DNA of 64,000 nt from Aureibaculum flavum (GTDB taxonomy: Bacteria; Bacteroidota; Bacteroidia; Flavobacteriales; Flavobacteriaceae): positions 186,001 to 250,000 of the forward strand of contig NZ_JAEHFJ010000002.1 of assembly GCF_016406085.1 (NCBI RefSeq), given 5' to 3'. How positions within the stretch are numbered: the stretch's first letter is position 1; each line of letters opens with the position of its first letter. The notes below the pieces were generated by a model that was not told where the DNA came from, did not search any database, and worked only from the letters and a program-made list of their open reading frames with translations. Shown here one piece after another: positions 1 to 7,358 of the stretch. The position numbers were made by a program, and so were the translations under genes.

Positions 1-105
1 AATCAACTGTTCTTTTTTTGTGAATACTTTATCCAAAAAACCATTTCGTTTCCAATTGCTTTGGCTTTTGGCTATATCTAAATCAACTACATCATTACCA
101 ATCAT
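1..105 (-). CDS. 4'-phosphopantetheinyl transferase, N-terminal part (cut by window edge)
   Basis: Only the first 35 codons are inside the window. They read MIGNDVVDLDIAKSQSNWKR and continue to the edge. The opening IGNDVVDL block is the N-terminal signature of the 4'-phosphopantetheinyl transferase superfamily, which moves the phosphopantetheine arm of CoA onto a serine of an acyl carrier protein. Its ATG overlaps the TGA of the upstream acyl carrier protein gene by 4 bp (ATGA), so the two are translationally coupled. The natural substrate is probably that carrier protein. The catalytic region lies outside the window, so the family call rests on the N-terminus and context. Confidence 0.75.
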   Translation of the reverse strand, partial: MIGNDVVDLDIAKSQSNWKRNGFLDKVFTKKEQLI

Positions 106-356
106 TTTTCCGATAATTTAGTTTCTATAATTGCCATAGCTGCTTTTACAGAGAGCATTTTCTCCATGGCTTCATTGTCAATTTCTATATCAAATTCATC
201 CTCTACATCTAAAATAACATCTACCAAATTGGCAGAATTAATTTTTAAATCATTTATAAAATCGGTATCCTCATTTAAATTTTCAAAAGCAACTTCATCT
301 TGAATATAAGGTTTTACAATTTTTTTTAAAGATTCTATAAGTTCGTTTTTTTTCAT
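102..356 (-). CDS. acyl carrier protein of the lipid/polyketide locus
   Basis: This is an 84-residue acidic four-helix carrier protein. Ser41, in the segment KINSANLVDVILDVEDEF, sits where the phosphopantetheine-bearing serine of ACPs is found, followed by the usual acidic helix II. The DSL motif of primary-metabolism AcpP is replaced by NSA, which suggests a specialised carrier. The reading frame is open further upstream to 407, but that extension would overlap the ketosynthase gene. The ATG at 354-356, 16 bp after the ketosynthase stop, gives a normal ACP length. It is followed by a coupled phosphopantetheinyl transferase. It most likely shuttles acyl intermediates among the neighbouring ketosynthase, dehydratase and enoyl reductase and hands a starter to the type III PKS. 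Confidence 0.85.
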   Translation of the reverse strand: MKKNELIESLKKIVKPYIQDEVAFENLNEDTDFINDLKINSANLVDVILDVEDEFDIEIDNEAMEKMLSVKAAMAIIETKLSEK

Positions 357-372
357 TTTATTATCGTTAAAT

Positions 373-1644
373 TTAAATTTCAAATTTCTTAAAAATGACA
401 CACGCATTTACATCTCCAAATCCGAAACTGGCTTTCGCTATCAAATTTAATTCTTTTTGAATGCATTTCTTTGGAATTTTATCCACATCAATAATTTTTA
501 CAATTTCAGGATGCACATCATCACAATTGATCGTTGGGACAATAAAACCTTCTTTCAATTGAATTATAGATGCCACACTTTCTATAGCTCCCGCTGCTGC
601 TAAACAATGGCCAATCATCGATTTAGTGGATTGGATATATGGAAAATTAGTACCCGCTCTATTTAATGCCGTAACCCAATTCTCAATTTCATCTGGATCT
701 TTAATGGTTGCGGTTAAATGTCCGTTAATTAAATCGATGTCATTAGCGTCTATATTTGCGTCGTCAATAGCATCTTTAATACATCGTTGGACTGCCTCTG
801 CATTTGGAGCCGTCATTGTACCGCCATTACGCTGTCCGCCAGAATTTACGGCTCCACCTAAAACTTCGCCATATATTATAGCATTCCGTTCTAAGGCACT
901 TTCCAAAGATTCTAACATCAAAGCTCCTGCCCCACTACCTGGCACAAAACCTGAAGCTGCTGCACTCATAGGTCGAGAACCTTGTTCCGGACTATCATTA
1001 TGCTTATAAGTCATAACACGCATTGCGTCAAAGCCACCCCAAAGGTATGGACCATGGTCACTACAACTGCCAACTAACATTCGTTTCGCTTTTCCATTTT
1101 TTATCCGTTCAAACCCCATCAAAATGGCTTCTGTACCTGTTGAACATGCTGATGAATTGGTACTCACTTGATTACCTAGCCCTAACATACCACCAAGATA
1201 CGCACTAACACCACTCGCCATGGTTTGAGCAACCACTGTACTGCCTAAACGCCGTACCTGTTTATCATCTAGTTTGTAAATAGCTTCTCTAAATTTTTCT
1301 ACTCCCGAAGTGCCTGTTCCGAAAATGGTTCCACTATCAAAATCCACATTTTCATCGTCCATTGATAACCCGGCATCTTTCCAAGCATCAATTCCTGCTA
1401 TGCATCCATATAAAATCCCGGAACTATTAAAATTTCGCAATTGCAACTCGGAAAAATATTCTGATTTTTTTTCTTCCGAAATAGTAGGAATTCCACCAAT
1501 ACAACAAGAAAAATTCAAGGCGGATAATTCTTGACGAAACCTAATTCCAGATACCCCATTTTTGATGGCATTGGTAAAATCACTAAGACCTACTCCATTA
1601 GGAGCAACAACACCAAGACCAGTTATAACAACACGTTTTTTCAT
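373..1644 (-). CDS. beta-ketoacyl-ACP synthase, FabF/KAS II-like
   Basis: This 423-residue protein is a decarboxylating condensing enzyme that extends an acyl chain with malonyl-ACP. The thiolase-fold triad is visible: Cys167 in NSSACSTGTEAI, His309 in INGHLTATIKDP, and His346 in KSMIGHCLAAAGA with Lys341. The C-terminal FGFGDVNA matches the FGFGGTNA block of the family. The usual NAHGTST around the first histidine is altered to NGHLTAT, so it belongs to a divergent, probably specialised branch rather than housekeeping FabF. Its ATG overlaps the stop of the upstream dehydratase gene by 4 bp, and the ACP gene follows 16 bp after it. Together they form the FAS-II half of the locus. Confidence 0.88.
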   Translation of the reverse strand: MKKRVVITGLGVVAPNGVGLSDFTNAIKNGVSGIRFRQELSALNFSCCIGGIPTISEEKKSEYFSELQLRNFNSSGILYGCIAGIDAWKDAGLSMDDENVDFDSGTIFGTGTSGVEKFREAIYKLDDKQVRRLGSTVVAQTMASGVSAYLGGMLGLGNQVSTNSSACSTGTEAILMGFERIKNGKAKRMLVGSCSDHGPYLWGGFDAMRVMTYKHNDSPEQGSRPMSAAASGFVPGSGAGALMLESLESALERNAIIYGEVLGGAVNSGGQRNGGTMTAPNAEAVQRCIKDAIDDANIDANDIDLINGHLTATIKDPDEIENWVTALNRAGTNFPYIQSTKSMIGHCLAAAGAIESVASIIQLKEGFIVPTINCDDVHPEIVKIIDVDKIPKKCIQKELNLIAKASFGFGDVNACVIFKKFEI

Positions 1645-2075
1645 TTTATCATGCCTGAAATAGAGCCTCTACATACCAATTCATTAGAAGCATTTAACAT
1701 TTTTACTTTACATTTCAATTTATTAAATCTAAAATATTCTTTCTCTGATATCACGGTAACTTTTTCATTAGGATACACGGGAAGGTAAAAATCAACAACC
1801 TGAGATGTCAACGCAATTTTAGGTCTATTATCTTCAGAAATATTGTTAGCCATCAAGTGAATTCCTAAACAAACTACACCAATCTGAGCCATAACTTCTG
1901 TTAAAATAACACCTGGCGTTATCGGGTTGTCTTTAAAATGACCTTTATAAAAATATTCGTCGCTTTTAAAGGTATAGCTCCCTTCAATTCCATTTTCAGA
2001 AACAGCAACGAGCTCTTCAACAAACAAAAAAGGATGCTGGTATGGCAAGTTCGATATAATTTCTTCTGGAGTCAT
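1641..2075 (-). CDS. 3-hydroxyacyl-ACP dehydratase, FabZ-like hotdog fold
   Basis: This 144-residue hotdog-fold protein should dehydrate beta-hydroxyacyl-ACP to trans-2-enoyl-ACP. The family landmarks are present: YQHPFLFVEEL near the N-terminus and GHFKDNPITPGVILTEVMAQ, which supplies catalytic His46 and Glu60. The 14-residue spacing is the same as in E. coli FabZ. The gene overlaps the ketosynthase start by 4 bp and begins 3 bp after the MepB-family gene stops. The paired enoyl reductase lies about 1.1 kb upstream in the same direction. It is shorter than some FabZ proteins only at the termini, and no key residue is missing. Confidence 0.85.
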   Translation of the reverse strand: MTPEEIISNLPYQHPFLFVEELVAVSENGIEGSYTFKSDEYFYKGHFKDNPITPGVILTEVMAQIGVVCLGIHLMANNISEDNRPKIALTSQVVDFYLPVYPNEKVTVISEKEYFRFNKLKCKVKMLNASNELVCRGSISGMIK

Positions 2076-2078
2076 ATT

Positions 2079-2588
2079 TTAGTTTTCATTTAGCATAAAA
2101 AGCTCCTGTGCTTTAGCTACATCTATTGTACCATCCGTTATCTTTAAAAAATAGTTCAGTTGCCATTTTTGTGTTCGTATGGCTTGCTTGTTTAGAGCCT
2201 CATCCCACGGTGGATAAACTCTAAATCCTCTTTTACCTTCTTTAACTTTAGTAGACACTATTCCTTTTGAAACAAGTACTGACTTCGGAAAAACAAACTG
2301 TCCTATTTCATTTTCTTTTACCGTCGAAATAATCACCAAATCAAAATCATCATCAACATGAAACGGAGCTATTGGACCATTAAATACTCTTTTCCACAAT
2401 GTAACAAATTGCCCCACTTTTGTTGGTGTAATTTTCGCCTTTCTATATAGAACTATTTTTTCATTAATTGTAAATCGGCATGCCCAATACTCCTTACTTT
2501 CTTCTTCAAATTCAGGGTTACTAAAATCGAATTTCATAGAAACCAGTTCTTGAATTAAAGAAAGTTGGTTTATTATATTTTTATTCAT
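2079..2588 (-). CDS. MepB-family protein
   Basis: This 169-residue soluble protein has no signal peptide. The central stretch AKITPTKVGQFVTLWKR, the later acidic DDDFDLVIIST, FVFPKSVLVSKGI and GKRGFRVYPPWDEA are the conserved blocks of the MepB family, named after a gene in the Staphylococcus aureus mepRAB multidrug operon. The biochemical role of MepB is unknown to me. Here it sits inside the FAS-II/type III PKS operon, 3 bp before the dehydratase start and 17 bp after a small lipoprotein gene. It may be a passenger inserted into the operon or a protective factor. No MepA transporter or MepR regulator is nearby. Confidence 0.75.
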   Translation of the reverse strand: MNKNIINQLSLIQELVSMKFDFSNPEFEEESKEYWACRFTINEKIVLYRKAKITPTKVGQFVTLWKRVFNGPIAPFHVDDDFDLVIISTVKENEIGQFVFPKSVLVSKGIVSTKVKEGKRGFRVYPPWDEALNKQAIRTQKWQLNYFLKITDGTIDVAKAQELFMLNEN

Positions 2589-2605
2589 GAACTCAACTTA
2601 AATCT

Positions 2606-2911
2606 TTATTTACTAGAGAATCTACCATTAAACTTATTTTCAATAAAAATCAAATAATGGGACATATTTAAAATATCATTGTTTCCTTTAATTTCCAAAA
2701 CAGCATATCTTACCTCATCATTCTCAGATTCAATTCCATTAGCCCAATCAACAATTACATAATCAGGTTGATTTTCTTTTACGGTCTGAATGCTAGTTCC
2801 GCTATCTAACGAATCCATCCATTTAATTGTATCATTATAGTAGTTATGACAACTAGTGTTTAATACCATGATAAATAGAAAAATTGAATAACACTTTGAT
2901 ACTCTTTTCAT
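2606..2911 (-). CDS. small lipoprotein, function unknown
   Basis: This 101-residue protein starts MKRVSKCYSIFLFIMVLNTSC. A basic N-terminus, a hydrophobic stretch and a lipobox ending in Cys21 mark it as a lipoprotein. The mature part has no motif I recognise and is rich in acidic and aromatic residues. It lies 17 bp before the MepB-family gene and could be co-transcribed with it. The 232-bp gap upstream of it, between the enoyl reductase gene and this one, contains a GC-rich hairpin and AT-rich sequence. The two genes therefore look like a cassette placed between the halves of the lipid operon. Confidence 0.55.
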   Translation of the reverse strand: MKRVSKCYSIFLFIMVLNTSCHNYYNDTIKWMDSLDSGTSIQTVKENQPDYVIVDWANGIESENDEVRYAVLEIKGNNDILNMSHYLIFIENKFNGRFSSK

Positions 2912-3006
2912 TTTATTTTATTTGATTAAACATTAATCAGACAAACTTTAAAAATAACCACCCCGCCCAAAATATTATTTGTTAAATTTGAACTATCAAT
3001 TGGGCA

Positions 3007-3029
3007 CCCCTCCTTGAAAAAAGGAGGGG
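3007..3029. repeat. short GC-rich intergenic palindrome (copy 1)
   Basis: A perfect 9-bp inverted repeat, CCCCTCCTT / AAGGAGGGG, with a GAAAA loop, stands out in an otherwise AT-rich gap (2912-3143) with no gene. The same CCCCTT-GAAAA-AAGGGG core recurs at 8523-8539, and a related hairpin is at 58566-58581. It has no T-tract on either side, so it looks like a dispersed palindromic element rather than a terminator. The rest of the gap is AT-rich with runs of TAATAA. Confidence 0.6.
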
Positions 3030-3143
3030 AATTATTACGTTTCTATAATAATAATAGTAATATAATAATAATTTTCAAAAATTTAGAGCTATCCATAGTA
3101 CACATCCACCTCCTTCGAAGAGTTCTTTCCTTTAAATACTCCA

Positions 3144-3938
3144 TCAACTTAAACGCTCACCACCATCTACCGGAATGATACAACCGTTAATCCACCTTGC
3201 TTCGTCTTTACATAATAAGTATACTACGTTAGCGACATCTTCTGGCGTAGTTAAACGCTTAAATGGGCTTCGCAATAAGGTATGCTCTTTTATCTTTTCA
3301 CTTCCTGGTATTGCTCTTAATGATGCTGTATCTGTAACTCCAGCTTGTATACAATTTGCTTTAATACCAAATGGAGCGAATTCCAATGCTATATTTCTGG
3401 TTATGGCTTCTAAAGCCGTTTTCGCTGCAGAAACCGCCGCATAATTTGGCCATGGTTTCGAATTCCCTTCACTGGTAAAACTTATTATTCTACTATCTTC
3501 GGCAAATAAATCAACATCAAATAGAGCTTTTGTCCAATCAAATAAACTAAAGGCCATCGCATCTAAGGTTAAGTGAAAATCGTCATTTTTTAAGGTAGGT
3601 TTATCATAAGCAACCATTGGTTTTAAATTTCCTTTGGCAACACTATGTACCATCACTTTCAACTTTCCTTTATCACCTAATTTATCGATAATCTTTTCAA
3701 TAATATCAGTTCTTGATGCTGGTTTAAAAGCATCTTCATTAAAAGAAAGTAACGCTATCCCCTCTTGTTGAATTACCAAAAATTCCTTTTCAATTTGAGG
3801 CATTTCTGAACGTCTGTTTCTATGGACAATTATAATATTAAGTCCATGTTTTGCTAATTTTTTAGCCGTTGCTAAGCCTAGGCCACTAGAACCTCCTAAA
3901 ATCAATGCCCATTCGTTATGTTGAAATTCTTTTACCAT
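3144..3938 (-). CDS. enoyl-ACP reductase, FabL/FabI-like SDR
   Basis: This 264-residue short-chain dehydrogenase has a glycine-rich NAD(P) motif, GGSSGLGLATA, at residues 15-25. The active-site pair is Tyr166 and Lys173. The six-residue spacing between them is the hallmark of enoyl-ACP reductases of the FabI/FabL/FabV-like SDR branch; ordinary ketoreductases have three. The C-terminal half, with LEAITRNIALEF, GVTDTASLRAIPG and the final PVDGG, resembles Bacillus FabL. It would reduce trans-2-enoyl-ACP in the cytoplasm. Its start overlaps the type III PKS stop by 7 bp, so the two are made together. It could supply the saturated acyl chain used as starter. Confidence 0.8.
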   Translation of the reverse strand: MVKEFQHNEWALILGGSSGLGLATAKKLAKHGLNIIIVHRNRRSEMPQIEKEFLVIQQEGIALLSFNEDAFKPASRTDIIEKIIDKLGDKGKLKVMVHSVAKGNLKPMVAYDKPTLKNDDFHLTLDAMAFSLFDWTKALFDVDLFAEDSRIISFTSEGNSKPWPNYAAVSAAKTALEAITRNIALEFAPFGIKANCIQAGVTDTASLRAIPGSEKIKEHTLLRSPFKRLTTPEDVANVVYLLCKDEARWINGCIIPVDGGERLS

Positions 3939-4984
3939 TTTAATAAAACTCTTTGTGCTGAAAAACCCGGACCAAAACTCAACATTAATCCAATATCGCC
4001 TTTTGGTAATTTTTTATTCATAAACCGTTCTAATACATATAAAACGGTTGCACTAGACATATTTCCATATTGTTTCAATACATCTTTTGTATCATCTATG
4101 TTTTTACCTAATGTGCCAAATAACTCTTCAACGGTTTGTACTATTTTTTTTCCTCCAGGGTGAAAAATAAGATGATCTACATCTTCTATCTTTAATTTAT
4201 TTCTTTCTAAAAACGGATGTACAATAGCAGGAAAATGATTGGCAATTGTTTCCGGCACCGACTTATCTAAAATCATTTGCAGACCTGAATTCCGCAATTT
4301 AAAACCCATCATTTTTTCGGCGTCATAAAAATGATACATGGCATCATCTAAAATTTCTGGACCTTCTTCATTTTCATAAGAAGATAAGATAACAGAAGCT
4401 GCTCCGTCTCCAAAAATAGCAGCACTCACAATATTAACCATAGAATAATCGTCTAGCTGAAAAGTAGCTGTAGGCGATTCAACTGCAATTACTGCGGCCC
4501 GCTTATTTGGATTCGCTTTTAAAAAGTTCTTCGCATAAATAATACCTGAAACTCCTGCGGCACATCCCATTTCGGTTACTGGTAACCGAACAATATCTTG
4601 ACGCATTTTTAAACGATTAATTAAATAGGCATCTAAAGAAGGAATCATTATGCCCGTGCAACTGACGGTAATTATAAAATCTATATCCTCAGCATTTAAT
4701 TTCGCTTTATTCAATGATTTTTGCAATGCAGACTCTGCCAATTTGATAGACTCTCTGCTATAAATATCATTCTTTTCTTCAAAGGATGAATTTAAAAAAA
4801 CTTCATGAGCATCCATAATGGAATAGCGTTTATCTACGCCTGCATTTTCAAACAACTTTATTACTTTTCTTTGAAAACGTTCCTCTTGACCTGTTAACCA
4901 AGTTTTTATATATGGTAAAATCTCCTTGGTAGTTCTCGTATATTGTGGTAGTTGTTTTGCAACTGCTGTTATTTTTACACTCAT
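3932..4984 (-). CDS. type III polyketide synthase (chalcone/stilbene synthase superfamily)
   Basis: This 350-residue homodimeric-type condensing enzyme accepts an acyl starter and extends it with malonyl-CoA before cyclisation. All three catalytic residues of the type III PKS family are present: Cys141 in TEMGCAAGVSG, His275 in LIFHPGGKK and Asn308 in QYGNMSSATV. The C-terminal SFGPGFSAQ matches the family's GFGPG loop. The Asn rather than FabH-like context, together with GCAAG, separates it from KAS III. Its neighbours are a methyltransferase overlapping its start by 4 bp and an enoyl reductase overlapping its stop. Alkylresorcinol, alkylpyrone or alkylquinone-type products are likely by analogy with bacterial type III PKS operons; the real product is not visible from sequence. 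Confidence 0.92.
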   Translation of the reverse strand: MSVKITAVAKQLPQYTRTTKEILPYIKTWLTGQEERFQRKVIKLFENAGVDKRYSIMDAHEVFLNSSFEEKNDIYSRESIKLAESALQKSLNKAKLNAEDIDFIITVSCTGIMIPSLDAYLINRLKMRQDIVRLPVTEMGCAAGVSGIIYAKNFLKANPNKRAAVIAVESPTATFQLDDYSMVNIVSAAIFGDGAASVILSSYENEEGPEILDDAMYHFYDAEKMMGFKLRNSGLQMILDKSVPETIANHFPAIVHPFLERNKLKIEDVDHLIFHPGGKKIVQTVEELFGTLGKNIDDTKDVLKQYGNMSSATVLYVLERFMNKKLPKGDIGLMLSFGPGFSAQRVLLKW

Positions 4985-5694
4985 TTATTTTGAATTATCC
5001 ACTGAAAACGAAAAGCCCATTTCCAACTAATTTCACTTTTAACATTCAATTCATTAGACATTTCCTCCAACTCTTTTCTTTTAAACCCACGTAAAACAGA
5101 AGTGAGTCCATCCTGTTTCACCATATGGTTTTTTATAAACAAACCCAATCCTTTAAATAAATAATAGGCCATTTTATGACGGTGCAAATCATTTACAAGA
5201 ATTCCTAATTTTGCCGTTTTTAGCAGATCTGAAAGCAATGTTATTAATTGCTCTTTTTTAAAATGATGCAAAAACAACGTTGCCAACACTAAATCATATT
5301 TTAACAACTTGAATTCTTCAGAAAAAATATCTTGTTGAAGATACATAATTTCAGGATAATCTACAGATAATTTCTGAGCATACTCAATTGCACATGCATT
5401 GGCATCGACGCCAATAAGTTTAAAATTAAAATGATTCTTTTTTAGATATCGTGCAACAATTCGTAACATATCACCATTACCACAACCTAAATCAATTATA
5501 GTTAGTGGTTTGTGTTTTGGATACTTTTTAAGTACCTTTTTTAAACCATTTAACGTAACACTATTTCCCCCCAACCATTTGTTGATATTGGCTAACTGAT
5601 CTAAGGTGTTTTCAAGAATAGCACCATCAATAGAAAAATCATCCATAATTTCTATGGCATCAGTTCTGTATTTTGTATTTATAAAAAAGCTCAT
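4981..5694 (-). CDS. SAM-dependent methyltransferase (class I)
   Basis: This 237-residue cytoplasmic protein has the Rossmann motif I IIDLGCGNGDMLRI at about residues 71-84 and motif II/III features VDANACAIEYA and LVLATLFLHHF. It should transfer a methyl group from S-adenosylmethionine to a small acceptor. It is coupled on both sides by 4-bp ATGA overlaps, to a flavin oxidoreductase upstream and to the type III PKS downstream. That makes a polyketide-derived ring the most plausible acceptor (O- or C-methylation). The trio of type III PKS, methyltransferase and flavin hydroxylase parallels the Streptomyces srsA-srsB-srsC phenolic-lipid operon. Methylation position cannot be predicted. Confidence 0.82.
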   Translation of the reverse strand: MSFFINTKYRTDAIEIMDDFSIDGAILENTLDQLANINKWLGGNSVTLNGLKKVLKKYPKHKPLTIIDLGCGNGDMLRIVARYLKKNHFNFKLIGVDANACAIEYAQKLSVDYPEIMYLQQDIFSEEFKLLKYDLVLATLFLHHFKKEQLITLLSDLLKTAKLGILVNDLHRHKMAYYLFKGLGLFIKNHMVKQDGLTSVLRGFKRKELEEMSNELNVKSEISWKWAFRFQWIIQNK

Positions 5695-6818
5695 TCTACG
5701 TTAAGGGGTTTACCATGCGTTTGTTTTATAATTTTAGGTAATAAACTTGGAAAGCTTTGCAGACCATATAACATCAATTCAGAAAATGCTTGCATCCTGA
5801 ATAATTTAGCAATGAAGTGCCCCGTTTTTAATCGTGACTTAAATTCTTCATTCCATTTTTTTTCATAATTTTTTTCTAATACTTGTCTAGACATTTTATT
5901 ATCCAAAAAATCAATGATCAATTCAGATGCGACCTTAGCTCCATGAATAGCCATACTCATACCATTTCCGCACAATGGGTGAATCATACCCGCTGTATCA
6001 CCACACATAATGATATGGTTATCAACTGGATTTTTTGATGAAAATGAAACTTGACTTATTGTTAAAGGCTTTTCAAAAACGGAAATAGAATTTTCAAAAA
6101 TCTCCTTCAAGTGTGTATTTTTATTAAGTACTTTTTGTTGAAAATCATCAATGTTTTTATACTTTTTAAAGGCTTTATAATTCGTAATATAACACAAATT
6201 AACGTGATCATTTTCTACTTTTGACACACCGCAATACCCTCCTTTAAAATTGTGAAGTGCTACCAAATCGTCTGGGAAATCACCTTTTACATGTGTTTTT
6301 ACCGCCAAATAAGGCGAATCATTTTTTATAAAATCTCTTTTTAATTGCACATCAATAGCTGAGCGTTTCCCATAAGCACCGATAACCACTTTAGAAATAT
6401 ATTTCTTTTGAGTCTTTGTGAAAACAGAGAATTCATCGTTTTGAAAGGAAATATCAACAACAGCATCTTTACTAATTGTTACGCCATTTTCAATAGCTTT
6501 TTCTGCCAACAACTGATCCAAGGTATATCTACTAATTCCGAAGCCACCTAACGGTAATCTAGTTTCTATTAATTTACTATCTACGGTGCTAATTGCAAAC
6601 TTTGTAATTTTCTTAGCTCCATACTCATGTGGATTAACTTCCAAAAAACTCAAATAAGGCAAGACCTCATTTGATATGTACTCACCACAGACTTTATGTT
6701 TAGGATACTCATTTTTTTCAATGACTGTTACATGAACTCCCTGCTTTGAAAGGTGTATGGCACTAACCAACCCCGCCAATCCTCCACCAACAATGATTAC
6801 CTCTTTTTTGTGACCCAT
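5691..6818 (-). CDS. FAD-dependent oxidoreductase, geranylgeranyl-reductase/hydroxylase type
   Basis: This 375-residue flavoprotein of the p-hydroxybenzoate hydroxylase fold has an N-terminal FAD motif, VIIVGGGLAGLVSAIHLSKQ. The CGEYIS segment follows, typical of geranylgeranyl-reductase-like members. The second FAD motif near residue 280 reads CGDTAGMIHPLCGNGMSMA. It may hydroxylate an aromatic ring or reduce double bonds of a lipid. It starts 2 bp after the YceI-like gene and overlaps the methyltransferase gene by 4 bp. In this context ring hydroxylation of a type III PKS product (towards a quinone) is the leading idea; double-bond reduction of an isoprenoid side chain is the alternative. 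Confidence 0.8.
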   Translation of the reverse strand: MGHKKEVIIVGGGLAGLVSAIHLSKQGVHVTVIEKNEYPKHKVCGEYISNEVLPYLSFLEVNPHEYGAKKITKFAISTVDSKLIETRLPLGGFGISRYTLDQLLAEKAIENGVTISKDAVVDISFQNDEFSVFTKTQKKYISKVVIGAYGKRSAIDVQLKRDFIKNDSPYLAVKTHVKGDFPDDLVALHNFKGGYCGVSKVENDHVNLCYITNYKAFKKYKNIDDFQQKVLNKNTHLKEIFENSISVFEKPLTISQVSFSSKNPVDNHIIMCGDTAGMIHPLCGNGMSMAIHGAKVASELIIDFLDNKMSRQVLEKNYEKKWNEEFKSRLKTGHFIAKLFRMQAFSELMLYGLQSFPSLLPKIIKQTHGKPLNVE

Positions 6819-6820
6819 AC

Positions 6821-7348
6821 CTATTTTTTACCCGTGTAATCTACTTGAATTTTAACGGTATCTGATAGTACCCAACTGCTCGTTCCAACACCATAATCTA
6901 ATCGGTTTATGGAAAAATTTGATTTTATAGCAATGGAATTTGCTGATTCCGTTATTTCTAATGGAACTACAATTATTTTTGTTGTTTTCCTAATCGTTAA
7001 ACTTGCAGTTAATAGATATTTATTAGATGCGTTTTTTTCTATTTTTTTTGAACTTAACTTTATGAAAGGAAAATTTTCAGCTTCAAAATAATCCGCTGTG
7101 AGCAGGTGTTTATCTCTTTTTATTATATCTGTATCTATTGAAGTCACATTAATTGTTCCTTTGATATAACTATTTTCTAAATCATTTGATTTAAAATTAG
7201 TCGCAATTTTCACATCACTAAAAAATCCATCAACATTAAACCCCATGTTTTTTATCTTAAAATCTACCGAAGCTGAATTTTGAGTTAGTTCTTGTGATGA
7301 TATACTAAACACTGACAAACAAAAAACAATAATTAATTTAAGTTTCAT
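6821..7348 (-). CDS. YceI-family secreted lipid-binding protein
   Basis: This 175-residue protein has a Sec signal peptide (MKLKLIIVFCLSVFSISSQ). The mature domain has the YceI lipocalin-like pattern: VDFKIKNMGFNVDGFFSDVK early, a central strand block with KRDKHLLTADYFEAENFPFI, and a terminal VQVDYTG-like strand (KIQVDYTGKK). YceI proteins bind long amphiphilic chains such as polyprenyl compounds in the periplasm. Sitting in a lipid-biosynthesis operon, 10 bp after a flavoprotein gene and 2 bp before another, it may carry or store the pathway product outside the inner membrane. That transport role is inference. Confidence 0.85.
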   Translation of the reverse strand: MKLKLIIVFCLSVFSISSQELTQNSASVDFKIKNMGFNVDGFFSDVKIATNFKSNDLENSYIKGTINVTSIDTDIIKRDKHLLTADYFEAENFPFIKLSSKKIEKNASNKYLLTASLTIRKTTKIIVVPLEITESANSIAIKSNFSINRLDYGVGTSSWVLSDTVKIQVDYTGKK

Positions 7349-7358
7349 AATTCATAAT

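Noticed and set aside
626-1009. 127-codon plus-strand ORF across the ketosynthase gene
   Set aside because: It is antisense to the catalytic region of the ketosynthase and contains no known motif.
2079-2911. Insertion sequence or transposon cassette carrying MepB
   Set aside because: No transposase, terminal inverted repeats or target-site duplications were seen around the pair. Only the palindrome at 3007-3029 is nearby.
3932-4984. Reading the type III PKS as FabH (KAS III)
   Set aside because: The Cys-His-Asn triad fits both, but the GCAAGVSG and FGPGFSAQ blocks, the 350-residue length and the neighbouring tailoring genes favour type III PKS.
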